Assembly (NCBI GenBank): GCA_937930235.1
Contig: CALGLJ010000094.1
Span: 1-63,438 of the forward strand
Direction: 5' to 3'
Length of the DNA stretch: 63,438 nucleotides
Origin: an uncultured Verrucomicrobiales bacterium
Lineage (GTDB): Bacteria > Verrucomicrobiota > Verrucomicrobiia > Verrucomicrobiales > Akkermansiaceae
Below, piece by piece: positions 1 to 7,967 of this stretch. The position numbers and the translations under genes were made by a program. The notes under the pieces are model-generated. The model was given only the letters and a program-made list of their open reading frames with translations, searched no databases and was not told where the DNA came from. Within the stretch, counting starts at the first letter, position 1, and every line of letters starts with the position of its first letter.

Positions 1-96
1 TCCCTTCCCGACATAATAAGCCCGAAGGATCATCTCATCGTTCGCCTGAAGCATCAGGATGCTGATGCAGTAGATGAAAAGCAGGTATTTTGTCAT
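1..96 (-). CDS. N-terminal fragment of a secreted protein (cut by window edge)
   Basis: An ATG on the minus strand at 96 opens a frame that stays open to the edge (32 codons). It starts MTKYLLFIYCISILMLQAND, which looks like a Sec signal peptide with a likely cleavage site after LQA. What follows (EMILRAYYVGKG) is too short to place in a family. It lies downstream of the S41 protease pair and beyond the terminator predicted at 138-158, so it is probably a separate transcription unit. The ORF track omitted it because it is truncated and short. Confidence 0.5.
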   Translation of the reverse strand, partial: MTKYLLFIYCISILMLQANDEMILRAYYVGKG

Positions 97-137
97 AGCC
101 ACCACTCTGGAGAGCGACAACGAGTAGGGTTCTTTTT

Positions 138-158
138 AAAAAAGCGCTTACTTGCGCT
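138..158 (-). terminator. Rho-independent terminator after the LolA-like gene
   Basis: On the minus strand the stem AGCGC / GCGCT closes a 6-nt loop and runs directly into six T residues. It starts 10 nt beyond the stop codon of the 168-914 gene, the right place to end the S41/LolA-like operon. The stem is only 5 bp but fully GC-rich apart from its base. Confidence 0.6.
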
Positions 159-167
159 GAAGTTGCC

Positions 168-914
168 TCACTTCTTCATCTTGAAAATGGCGTCATCTAC
201 CTCTTCATTATGTGAAACTTCGGTCACCTTCAGGGTCATCTTAACAGGCCCAGTCGTCAGATGAGCGGTCATAGGATAGAGAACGCCATGAAATTTTTTG
301 TAATCGGTGACGGTGGACTCCATTTTCATAGTGCCATCTGGACCGACCACCAACGAAGCATTTATCTTAGCCAAGAGGTGGGTTGAAGCATCGAAAAAGA
401 ACGTTTTCGGGGTCCCTTCCTTCAACTCGACCTCAATAACATGATAGGTGGTATCGCCTTCCTTCACCTCGGGGAGCACTTTTGCAGAGGCCAGATTATT
501 TAAAGTGTATAGCTCGACACACAGATAAGAGCTTTCCTTGATCTGAGCTAACTCGGCTCCCGCGAGTTTACGCAGCCCCTGAATAGAGTCCTTGGCCCAA
601 CCTTCTTTGCCATCATAGCCTTGCTCGATGGTCATGATATCGCCCAATTTCATTTTAGAGAAAATTTTGTTGGGCGCTTTCTGAATGATCGTCAGCTCCG
701 AAGTCATTCCTTGTGCGGGGATCTCAACCGTCCCTTTCGCCCGAGTCGTTTTGATCTTTTCTATCGCTTCGCGCCCTCCCAAAGCGGCAATACTTTTTTC
801 AAGAATGGCCGTCGCCTTGGGGTCGATCACCTTCGCTTTGACCGTTTCTTTGGCAAACATGCTGGGCGTGAGCAAAAGAGGAGCGATGACTGATAACAGG
901 AATTGTGGTTTCAT
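168..914 (-). CDS. Secreted LolA-like / protease-associated beta-sheet protein
   Basis: 248 aa with a clear signal peptide (MKPQFLLSVIAPLLLTPSMFA). The mature part has the look of the LolA-like fold found next to or fused to secreted proteases: an 'ALGGREAI..IKTTRAKGTV' start, then 'TIEQGYDGKEGW' and a late 'THLLAKI' strand. Such domains usually bind lipids or act as outer-membrane lipoprotein-sorting relatives, but the ligand here is unknown. Its ATG shares one base with the stop of the upstream S41 protease (TAATG), so the two are almost certainly translationally coupled and probably act together in the periplasm. The family call is by sequence feel; the secretion and coupling are seen directly. 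Confidence 0.65.
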   Translation of the reverse strand: MKPQFLLSVIAPLLLTPSMFAKETVKAKVIDPKATAILEKSIAALGGREAIEKIKTTRAKGTVEIPAQGMTSELTIIQKAPNKIFSKMKLGDIMTIEQGYDGKEGWAKDSIQGLRKLAGAELAQIKESSYLCVELYTLNNLASAKVLPEVKEGDTTYHVIEVELKEGTPKTFFFDASTHLLAKINASLVVGPDGTMKMESTVTDYKKFHGVLYPMTAHLTTGPVKMTLKVTEVSHNEEVDDAIFKMKK

Positions 915-2179
915 TACTTTTTATGCGGTTGAGTTTGAGACTGAATCCAGCGAGTAGCCGCAGCAAGATCTGGATCGTTATTTTCACGAAGAGCCTTCGG
1001 ATCAAAAGATACAATTTCGTCCGGAGTGACTCCTCTACCCTCTAGGGATATTTTTTTACGAGCGGTGATAAAATCACCGATGGCATACTGGAGTGAATCA
1101 CCATTTGGAAGATTCTCCACAATGGAGGGCAGGACCGCAGCCGTCGTCGGACGACCAAAGAGACGCGCCCGCCCAGCTTCTTGTAAGCCAGCCGCAAATA
1201 TTTCCGAAGTCGAAGCGCTAAAAGAATCAATAAGCACCGCGACGGGGCCAAGATATGCTCCTTTTTGGGGAAAGGCGTGAAAGGGCAAATTCCCCTGCGG
1301 ATTGATCATATCTCCCAGATCAAGATCCTCATCAATGAGTAATCCGGTGAGTCCGGTCGCCATGATCACCATTCCTCCAGGGTTCCCACGAAGGTCAATG
1401 ATGAGACCCCGCGCACCCTTCTTCTGAGCTCGGAAAACCGCCTCCCGTATCTGCGGCATGAGCGAAGGTAAAAAAATGTTGAAGCGCATCAGGCGGATCG
1501 AGTCTTCTCTTTCCGAAAGCGCACGCTCTTCAAAATCAAGCTCTTGCGATCCAAGATTCAGCGCATTTCCCGAACGCTTTCCTTGATAATATCCAGGAGA
1601 AAAATCAAAAGGCTCCGCGACGCCCGCAATATGTATGGTGGTCTTGCCATCTTCGGGAAAGATCATCTCTACTCGAATTTCCTCAAGAGCCTTATATTTA
1701 AAAAAATTACTCCGGTCCTTCTCGAAGGAATGACGGTCAAAGACCTGACTCATCGCCTCATTTTCAATCTTTACGATCTCCATTCCCGCTTTGAGGCCAG
1801 CCTTTGATGCAGGCGAGTTTTCTGCAACTCGGTAAATCCAGAGGCGACGGTCTTTGGATCTGATTTTTAGTCCCAGATAGTTTCCAGTGGATCGTTTTTG
1901 TTGAAAATTTCTGACTCCGGTGACCGCAAAGTGACTTCGTCCCAATTCTCCCAACATGGCATTGAGCACGGACCGCAGCTCCTCATTATTTTTTGTCTGA
2001 GCGACCTTCTCGTGATACTCCTCTTTTGTTTTTTTCCAATCCACGCCTCCGAACGTGCGGTCATAAAAAGATTCATCCACCTTACTCCATACGGTCGTGA
2101 ATACCTCATGCGCTAAATCGACGCGATAAGGCTTTGCCTGAAGAGTGGTCAATCCGACGAAACTCAACAAGCATCCCAA
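914..2179 (-). CDS. S41-family (C-terminal-processing/tricorn-like) peptidase
   Basis: About 421 aa. It has an N-terminal helical region, a PDZ domain (about residues 95-170, 'PASKAGLKAGMEIVKIE') and the S41 catalytic domain (about 225-400). 'GARGLIIDLRGNPGGM' is the typical S41 strand, and the nucleophile region is 'LIDSFSASTSEIFAAGLQ' with the Ser-Ala-Ser-x-SE pattern. S41 peptidases cleave C-terminal tails of periplasmic proteins with a Ser/Lys dyad. The start is uncertain: no ATG exists in frame before the first stop upstream. The ORF begins at TTG, giving a short signal (MGCLLSFVGLTTLQA), while an ATC or ATT 30-40 nt upstream would give a fuller signal peptide. The stop overlaps the next gene by one base. 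Confidence 0.85.
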   Translation of the reverse strand: MGCLLSFVGLTTLQAKPYRVDLAHEVFTTVWSKVDESFYDRTFGGVDWKKTKEEYHEKVAQTKNNEELRSVLNAMLGELGRSHFAVTGVRNFQQKRSTGNYLGLKIRSKDRRLWIYRVAENSPASKAGLKAGMEIVKIENEAMSQVFDRHSFEKDRSNFFKYKALEEIRVEMIFPEDGKTTIHIAGVAEPFDFSPGYYQGKRSGNALNLGSQELDFEERALSEREDSIRLMRFNIFLPSLMPQIREAVFRAQKKGARGLIIDLRGNPGGMVIMATGLTGLLIDEDLDLGDMINPQGNLPFHAFPQKGAYLGPVAVLIDSFSASTSEIFAAGLQEAGRARLFGRPTTAAVLPSIVENLPNGDSLQYAIGDFITARKKISLEGRGVTPDEIVSFDPKALRENNDPDLAAATRWIQSQTQPHKK

Positions 2180-2313
2180 ATGAAGTAATGGCCAAGTAAT
2201 GATGTTGATAAATTATCTCATATTTTTCAAACTCACATAGTTTTTTCACTTTTTTTTCGTAGCCTGAACATTTTTATATTTGGTATCGCCTATTGTGAAA
2301 TTGCTTTTGTCCT

Positions 2314-2961
2314 ATGCCCCCTAACTCTCAAAACCGCCGCCAATTCCTCTTCAAGCTCTCTCTCATCACTCTTGCTGCTGGAGCGGGAAAATGGGTTTGG
2401 GATCAAGATGATCTGGGCAATCGAATCAAAGCTCGTTTACCAAAGCTGGGGAATCTCGATGAGTGGTCGCCCGCAACAAAACAGGAGAAAATTCAGGGAA
2501 AGCGTTCTTATCAAAGAAAGACCATTCTCCCCCATGAAAAGAACTACGAGGAATTCATCGCGAAGCTCAAGCTACGCTACATTTCACCTCACGAAGTCAT
2601 CTCGGCGCATCGACGGGAACGGAGCGGGGTGAAAAACTCACTGCCGCCGCGAACACTCTGGAATCGCATCAAGCTCCCACTCCAGATGGCAGATACTCTG
2701 CGCTCCCGATTAGGTTGCCGCCTAGAATATATCGCCTCCGCCTATCGCTCACCTGCTTATAATGCAAAATGCCCAGGCGCGGCAACTCAGTCTTATCACA
2801 TGAAGAACTGTGCGCTCGATCTTGTCTTTGACTGCGCTCCTGAAGAAGCGATGCGTGAAGCCAAAAAAATGAGACGAGAGGGCCTTTTTAAAGGTGGATT
2901 AGGGCTTTATCGCACTTTTATTCACATCGACACTCGGGGTCGAAACGCAACTTGGGGATAA
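2314..2961 (+). CDS. Tat-exported M15-type peptidase (YcbK/DUF882-like)
   Basis: 215 aa. The N-terminus carries a twin-arginine signal (NRRQFLFKL followed by a hydrophobic stretch), so export in folded form by Tat is likely. The C-terminal half is a Peptidase_M15_3/DUF882 domain: 'SAYRSPAYNAKCPGA', 'SYHMKNCALDL' and 'HIDTRG' supply the His/Asp/His zinc ligands of the LAS/M15 peptidase family. Known relatives are zinc D,D- or L,D-peptidases or hydrolases acting on peptidoglycan cross-links. Transcribed alone, divergent from the S41 gene. Function is inferred from the family and not specific. Confidence 0.8.
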   Translation: MPPNSQNRRQFLFKLSLITLAAGAGKWVWDQDDLGNRIKARLPKLGNLDEWSPATKQEKIQGKRSYQRKTILPHEKNYEEFIAKLKLRYISPHEVISAHRRERSGVKNSLPPRTLWNRIKLPLQMADTLRSRLGCRLEYIASAYRSPAYNAKCPGAATQSYHMKNCALDLVFDCAPEEAMREAKKMRREGLFKGGLGLYRTFIHIDTRGRNATWG

Positions 2962-3000
2962 ATCGGCAGCCCCGCACGCGCTCTTTGTTTACGGTACAAG

Positions 3001-3031
3001 GAAAGAGCCCCCCCCAGAGAGGAGCTCTTTC
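3001..3031. terminator. Hairpin after the M15 peptidase gene
   Basis: GAAAGAGC / GCTCTTTC, an 8-bp perfect inverted repeat with a 15-nt loop, lies 40 nt after the peptidase stop. No T-tract follows on either strand, so it is at best an imperfect terminator or an RNA-stabilising hairpin. The rest of 3032-3176 is AT-rich and shows nothing I recognise. Confidence 0.35.
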
Positions 3032-3176
3032 GCACACACATACACATAAATTAACAAATTTACAGTTTCGTTAAGTTACATGCATAGTTACTGCACGTGT
3101 TATACCAATCTTTCACAGATTTTATTTATTTTTTACGAGCGCGAATTCCATGAGGCCCCAAAGCCCCTCTTTCACC

Positions 3177-5111
3177 CTATTTTAACTCCGCTAGCTCCTC
3201 CATAAACCCTGCAGAGAGAATGGGAAAACGGCACCAAGTCTTAGGATCCAGATTCTGATCATCAACGTGAAAACTCGGAGCATATCGCTCTCTTTTCCAT
3301 TGATTTCGACACCAAAGGCGGAAAAATTTCAACACCCACTGCGACATTTGGGAGCGGTCATACTCAGGGTGGGTCAATTTGACTGAGTCAAAAACTTCCA
3401 AAGGTGACTTTTTGTCGCGAATCGCAGCTCGCTCAATGGCATCTAATACCGGATATGGCATGAGATCTCCCTCATCAGTTTGATTTTCAGCCTGCGGTCG
3501 TAGCTCAGCCGTTGGCTGTTGCTCATTGATCAAACTGAGGGCTGGAATCGGCCCACTTTCTGGCAAACCCGTTTTTTCCAACCAGAGAAGCCACGACCTC
3601 AAGAAGGCTTTATCAATCCCTGCGATAGGACTGAGACCACCACAGGTATCTCCATCCATCGTGGCATATCCGACCGCCGCCTCGGAGCGATTACTCGTGG
3701 CGAGTAAGAGTGCCCCACGGAGATTCGCCATCATCCAAACGCCCGGCGCTCGAACCCGGGCCTGAATGTTCTGACGAGTCAGGTCATCTTTCTCCCAAGT
3801 CAGTTGCCTCTCCAACACGGTCTCAATCCGGCTTTCATAACCTTCTACCAAATCATCGACCTCCCACTCCGCATGATCGGCTCCGATCGCTTCAGCGATT
3901 GCTCGCGCAGCATTCCTCGTCACTTCCCCACTATTCTGAGTTCCTTGATACACGGTGAAGAGAAGTGACTTCATCCATAAGTCCTTCTCTTCCGGTAAAT
4001 CTAAATACCCCAGACGATTTCGTAATTTTTTCTCGCCAAGTTCCTCAAGCGCAAGATCTAACATGATCTTTGCTAGACATGAGACCGCCGCGGAGTCCGC
4101 CCCACCACTCAAGGAAACGATAAAGCCACGGGACCAGCTTTTCCGTAAGTAGTCGAAGTAAGCCAAAGCCATGGCCCGAGCAAATTCTTCTTCCTTCGAC
4201 ATTGGCGGAACTGAATCTTGACCATCCCATCGAGTGACCTCCGGCCAGTCAAAAAATACCTCTACTTCATTCCACCCCTCTACATCCACTTCTCGACTCA
4301 CCGTGCGAGCTTGGTGCAGACGGTTTCGCTGGAGATCCACTGATTTCACAGCCAAAGTCGTTTCTTCAAATGACAGTCGCCGCCCTTCACTGACGATCTT
4401 ACCAGCGGAAGCAATCAGTCCTCCGCCATCGTAAATTGCCCGACCAGCTTCATTCCCCAATAAATTGGCATACACATAGACGACTCCAAAAGCACGTGAG
4501 CCTTCGATCACGAATTGTTCACGCACTTCCTGCTTTCCAAAGGCAAAATGACTCGCGCTCGGATTCAAAATCACATCCACTCCGCTGCCTGAAAAACTTC
4601 TCCCGGGACGATCGGCCACCCATGCATCTTCACAGATCTCCAGCCCGATCCGCACTCCTCCGATATGAAAAATGAGATCCCCTAACGGCATCCCATTCTC
4701 CTCGACAACAACGCCTTCCGGCCAAGCGCGGAACCACCGAGGTTCGTAATGAAGCCCATCGCCTGCCAGATTCTGCTTTGCTACCAACCCTGTAATTTCA
4801 CCATCAACAAGAACTGCCACACAATTATACACTGCATTTTTCAGCCAGACCGGAAGGCCGACTGCCACCACCATTCCGCGCGTTTCCGGGGTGATTTCAA
4901 GGAGGCTTTGCCAAGCGCGGCGCCCTAGATCTTCCGAAAGGAACTGATCCTCACAGCCATAACCCGTGATGCAAAGTTCCGGTAAACACAGCACGGAAGC
5001 ACCTTCTTCACGCGCATGATGAATACATTCTAAAATGCGCCGACGGTTTCCCGCCCAATCCATTGGGATCTGATTCAGGCATCCCGCTGCCACTCGAATG
5101 CTGCTCGCCAT
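3177..5111 (-). CDS. nadE: Glutamine-dependent NAD+ synthetase
   Basis: 644 aa, the normal length of the two-domain enzyme. The N-terminal nitrilase-like glutaminase domain (about 1-290) shows the Glu-Lys-Cys triad in 'ELCITGYG', 'VAKQNLAGDG' and 'LEICEDAW'. The C-terminal synthetase domain (about 310-644) has the ATP-pyrophosphatase loop 'SLSGGADSAAV' near residue 336 and 'TSNRSEAAVGYATMDGD'. It makes NAD+ from deamido-NAD+ using ammonia channelled from glutamine. No classical operon partner sits beside it; nadK lies 20 kb away. The 46-nt gap to the upstream SH3-like gene on the same strand suggests possible co-transcription. Confidence 0.95.
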   Translation of the reverse strand: MASSIRVAAGCLNQIPMDWAGNRRRILECIHHAREEGASVLCLPELCITGYGCEDQFLSEDLGRRAWQSLLEITPETRGMVVAVGLPVWLKNAVYNCVAVLVDGEITGLVAKQNLAGDGLHYEPRWFRAWPEGVVVEENGMPLGDLIFHIGGVRIGLEICEDAWVADRPGRSFSGSGVDVILNPSASHFAFGKQEVREQFVIEGSRAFGVVYVYANLLGNEAGRAIYDGGGLIASAGKIVSEGRRLSFEETTLAVKSVDLQRNRLHQARTVSREVDVEGWNEVEVFFDWPEVTRWDGQDSVPPMSKEEEFARAMALAYFDYLRKSWSRGFIVSLSGGADSAAVSCLAKIMLDLALEELGEKKLRNRLGYLDLPEEKDLWMKSLLFTVYQGTQNSGEVTRNAARAIAEAIGADHAEWEVDDLVEGYESRIETVLERQLTWEKDDLTRQNIQARVRAPGVWMMANLRGALLLATSNRSEAAVGYATMDGDTCGGLSPIAGIDKAFLRSWLLWLEKTGLPESGPIPALSLINEQQPTAELRPQAENQTDEGDLMPYPVLDAIERAAIRDKKSPLEVFDSVKLTHPEYDRSQMSQWVLKFFRLWCRNQWKRERYAPSFHVDDQNLDPKTWCRFPILSAGFMEELAELK

Positions 5112-5155
5112 GCCAGTAGCTTAGCAAAGCCACCCCGTGTGGCGAATTCTTAATC

Positions 5156-5848
5156 TTACCACGAGTAGATGATTGGCCAAGCCACGGAGCGAACACGGCC
5201 TCTCCGAGAGTGATCTTCACTCTCCTCAATCGCTTTTGCGACGCCGTTTTCGAATTCCACCTGCGTCTTTGATTTTTCCTCCTTCGTAGTATTCACCAGT
5301 TTTCGGTAAACAGCTCCCGTGTGTGGATCACGAATGTTTGCGTAATGTTTGACCGTCTCGTAAACGATGAATTCCCAGGTATCGGACGTTCCTTCGGCTG
5401 TGCGGCGCGTTTTAGTCTTCGTCGGTAAGCCGAGAGACCGTTCAACCTCGTCAATGGTCATTCCAATCGCCACCTCATGATTCTCAATGAGATCACGCAC
5501 AATCAGTTGGCGTTTGTAGATTTTTTTAAAATCCTCAATGAAATTGGGATTTTTAGAAGTCAATGCTTGCGGACTGACCCAGCCAGAAACCCCTTCCCCA
5601 TTGGTGCGAGTGCCGCGCACTTGAAATGCACGCTCATTGAAGCCGACGAGTTCAACTTTTGTATTCAATTTCAGACGACCCCGTTTTTCTTTCCCCGCTT
5701 TGGACGCAAAAACATTCAATGACTTCACGACTTCCAATTTAATCCCTTCAGGAGCGAATTCTTCCGTATAAACAACGGTAGGATCTTGATTAAGGAGCGA
5801 CGCTGTCGCCAGATTAGCCAGAGAAAACAGGACGAATAATAGTTTCAT
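5156..5848 (-). CDS. Secreted SH3-like protein of unknown function
   Basis: 230 aa with an N-terminal signal (MKLLFVLFSLANLATA). Residues about 35-95 read as a bacterial SH3-like fold: 'LNVFASKAGK', then 'VELVGFNERAFQVRG' and 'VSGWVSPQAL'. Residues about 125-150 ('VAIGMTIDEVERSLGLPTK') resemble the BamE/SmpA motif GMTxxEVxxxLGxP that is common in periplasmic proteins. So this is an exported protein with two short interaction modules. No enzyme motif is visible. It is upstream of nadE on the same strand but with no obvious functional link. Confidence 0.6.
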   Translation of the reverse strand: MKLLFVLFSLANLATASLLNQDPTVVYTEEFAPEGIKLEVVKSLNVFASKAGKEKRGRLKLNTKVELVGFNERAFQVRGTRTNGEGVSGWVSPQALTSKNPNFIEDFKKIYKRQLIVRDLIENHEVAIGMTIDEVERSLGLPTKTKTRRTAEGTSDTWEFIVYETVKHYANIRDPHTGAVYRKLVNTTKEEKSKTQVEFENGVAKAIEESEDHSRRGRVRSVAWPIIYSW

Positions 5849-6053
5849 GACATCTATAAACTAAACGATTTTTCGCCAAATGCTAATCAAATTCTGTATT
5901 CTCTCATGAGATATTTTCAATTGGCTCATTCTTGATGAACCGAGAATCAAGACAGACAAACTCACTCTTTGAGGCACACAAAAAGTCACGATAGATTAAG
6001 GATATAAATCAGCTTTGCATTTCCCGCCGAGCATGACTAAACAGTGGTCGATT

Positions 6054-6944
6054 ATGGCTAAACCGGCGTTGGGTAAAGGACTTGCAGCACTCATTAAGAA
6101 CAAAGGAACGGACACCGAACCTGATCCACAGGTCGATCTGCTCCCCGGCGAAAAAATTCACCAAGCACCCATCGCGCAGCTTTTCGCCTCCCCACTCCAA
6201 CCCCGGAAACGTTTTGCAAAAGGTGGCCTTGATGAACTCATGCAGTCCATCAAGGAACTCGGAATCATTCAGCCACTGATCGTTCGCCGCTCCGGTGACA
6301 AGCTGGAACTCATTGCGGGAGAACGACGCTGGCGCGCATCACAACAACTCGGACTGGAAACAGTCCCTGTCATCGAACGGACCGCATCTGATCAGGAAGT
6401 CCTAGAGATGGCACTGATCGAGAACCTTCAACGACAGGACCTCAATCCCATCGAAGAAGCAGCCGGCTATGTCCGACTCGCAAAAGATTTCTCAATGCGG
6501 CAGGACAGTATCGCAGAACGTGTTGGTAAATCACGCGCCTCCGTCGCCAATGCCATGCGCCTCCTCGACCTCCAAGAACCAATCCAACAACATGTCGCAG
6601 ACGGATATCTCACCGTAGGTCATGCCAAGGCGATCCTCGGAGTCAAAGACGCCCAAGAGCAACTCGCTGCCGCCGATCACATTCTGCGGATGAACATGAC
6701 CGTGCGCGCTGCCGAAAAATTCGTGCAGGAGATCAATGCCCCCAAAAAGAAGACGGCAAAAAAGAACAAAAAAACTGTCGAAGCCGATGCGCAGACCCTG
6801 CATTTACAAAATCAACTGCGCAATCACTTCTCCACCCATGTTCAAATCAAACATGGAGAGAAGAAAGGCAAAATCGAACTCGAGTATTATGGTAATGATG
6901 ATCTCGGGCGCCTTTTAGCTCTCTTGGGAGTCAACACAGATTAA
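6054..6944 (+). CDS. parB: ParB/Spo0J chromosome-partitioning protein
   Basis: 296 aa from the ATG at 6054. That start gives the usual ParB N-terminus 'AKPALGKGLAALI', which in the family contacts ParA; the ORF-track start 39 nt upstream adds an untypical leader. The ParB/Srx domain shows the CTP-binding 'GERRWRASQQLG' box and 'ENLQRQDLNPIEEA'. A helix-turn-helix follows ('DSIAERVGKSRASVANAMRLL'). A Lys-rich linker (KKKTAKKNKK) precedes the dimerisation domain. The protein would bind parS and slide as a CTP clamp. No parA and no clear parS palindrome is visible in this window, so parB is separated from its usual partner or parA lies elsewhere. Confidence 0.9.
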   Translation: MAKPALGKGLAALIKNKGTDTEPDPQVDLLPGEKIHQAPIAQLFASPLQPRKRFAKGGLDELMQSIKELGIIQPLIVRRSGDKLELIAGERRWRASQQLGLETVPVIERTASDQEVLEMALIENLQRQDLNPIEEAAGYVRLAKDFSMRQDSIAERVGKSRASVANAMRLLDLQEPIQQHVADGYLTVGHAKAILGVKDAQEQLAAADHILRMNMTVRAAEKFVQEINAPKKKTAKKNKKTVEADAQTLHLQNQLRNHFSTHVQIKHGEKKGKIELEYYGNDDLGRLLALLGVNTD

Positions 6945-7084
6945 ACAGCTTCGCTGGTATTCTTGCTCGCAAGAACGATTCGATCACCTTCGATCACTTC
7001 CGGCCCATTTTTAGGATACAGAGTTCCTCCATATTCCTGTGCATTTTGGAGAGGACAGGCAGGCAAACCCCGATGGAGGAACTC
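6941..7084 (-). pseudogene. Possible C-terminal remnant of a TrkA_C/RCK-like protein
   Basis: On the minus strand a 47-codon open stretch without a start ends in TAA, and that stop overlaps the parB stop codon. Its translation ends 'GGTLYPKNGPEVIEGDRIVLASK', which reads like the end of a TrkA_C/RCK domain (the 'xxVIExGDRIVL' pattern). A TAA stop directly upstream and no ATG argue for a decayed fragment rather than a gene. The fragment is short and the pattern weak, so chance is not excluded. Confidence 0.3.
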
Positions 7085-7085
7085 T
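7020..7085. repeat. 13-bp perfect inverted repeat in the parB downstream gap
   Basis: AGAGTTCCTCCAT at 7020-7032 is exactly mirrored as ATGGAGGAACTCT at 7073-7085, with a 40-nt spacer. The outer flanks can be extended imperfectly (GGATA on both sides). No T-tract follows, so it is unlikely to be a simple terminator. It lies in the gene-free 6945-7228 interval together with the coding-like fragments. Confidence 0.6.
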
Positions 7086-7228
7086 TAAATTATCCGATGA
7101 GACAGTAATATCAAATGATCAAATCATCATACAAGCTGATAAAGCTCTAACACCTTAGTCAAAAGAACTATTGTTCAGTTGAAAGGCTCCTCTTGACTGG
7201 CGCAAGCTATGCTCGATGCTCTCGCATG

Positions 7229-7957
7229 ATGAAGTCATCGTATCTCGCTCTTCTGTGGATTCCCATTGTTCTATTATCCTCATGTGTCGAAAGCGAAGAA
7301 GAAATCTGGATTCACGCTAACGGCTCAGGGAAATTAAAAATCTCCCAAGAAATGCCCGCACTCGCACTTTCGGAAGTTGGAGATCCCCAAGCCTATGTCG
7401 ATGTGATCCACGAAATCGATGCCCTCGAAGACAGCGTGAGCATCCAACACCTCACCTATGAGATGGAGGGTTCCAAGCTCGTCTTCCGCTTAGAGGCGAG
7501 CTTTGAAAACATCCTTAAACTAGAAGAGATCGGCACCCGACACACCACACGCTTTCTCACCGCCACCGGAGCTGATCCGGAAAAAATGGCAACCGCCTCC
7601 GGAGAAACAACCGTGAAACTCGATGGCCTCCAGCCCAGTTTTCAGCGTGTGATTGATATCGGCAGCTTAATCCCAGCGCCGGTAAAAAAAATGCCGATCT
7701 TACTTGGGAACGCGTCATCCAGTTTCACCATGCATTTCCCCTCAAAGGTCAAAGAAACCAATGCGCATCAGATCAGTAACGGCGGAAAAACCATTCATTG
7801 GAATTTCTTACTCAAAAATCACCTCGAAGAGCCTATGGTCATGAATGCCACCTCAAGCCTCCCCATTCCTTGGTGGGCTTGGGCTCTTCTGCTAGTGATG
7901 ATCGTGGTAATCATCTTCGCCAGCCGCTGGCTATGGAAACGGTTCTTTGCCAAGTAA
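7229..7957 (+). CDS. Membrane-anchored lipoprotein of unknown function
   Basis: 242 aa from the ATG at 7229 (a second ATG sits at 7226; the ORF-track TTG at 7193 adds residues before the signal). The N-terminus is a lipoprotein signal with lipobox LLSSC, so the mature Cys would be lipidated. The body is mostly beta-strand by eye, with 'IHANGSGKLKISQEMP' near the start; similar secreted proteins are often annotated only as hypothetical. The C-terminus carries a Trp-rich transmembrane helix (WWAWALLLVMIVVIIFA) followed by basic residues (WLWKRFFAK). The protein is therefore tethered at both ends. No enzyme motif seen. Confidence 0.6.
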   Translation: MKSSYLALLWIPIVLLSSCVESEEEIWIHANGSGKLKISQEMPALALSEVGDPQAYVDVIHEIDALEDSVSIQHLTYEMEGSKLVFRLEASFENILKLEEIGTRHTTRFLTATGADPEKMATASGETTVKLDGLQPSFQRVIDIGSLIPAPVKKMPILLGNASSSFTMHFPSKVKETNAHQISNGGKTIHWNFLLKNHLEEPMVMNATSSLPIPWWAWALLLVMIVVIIFASRWLWKRFFAK

Positions 7958-7967
7958 CAAAAAAGAA

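Noticed and set aside
5849-6053. parS or origin next to parB
   Set aside because: No TGTTTCACGTGAAACA-like palindrome or DnaA-box cluster seen here or elsewhere in the window.
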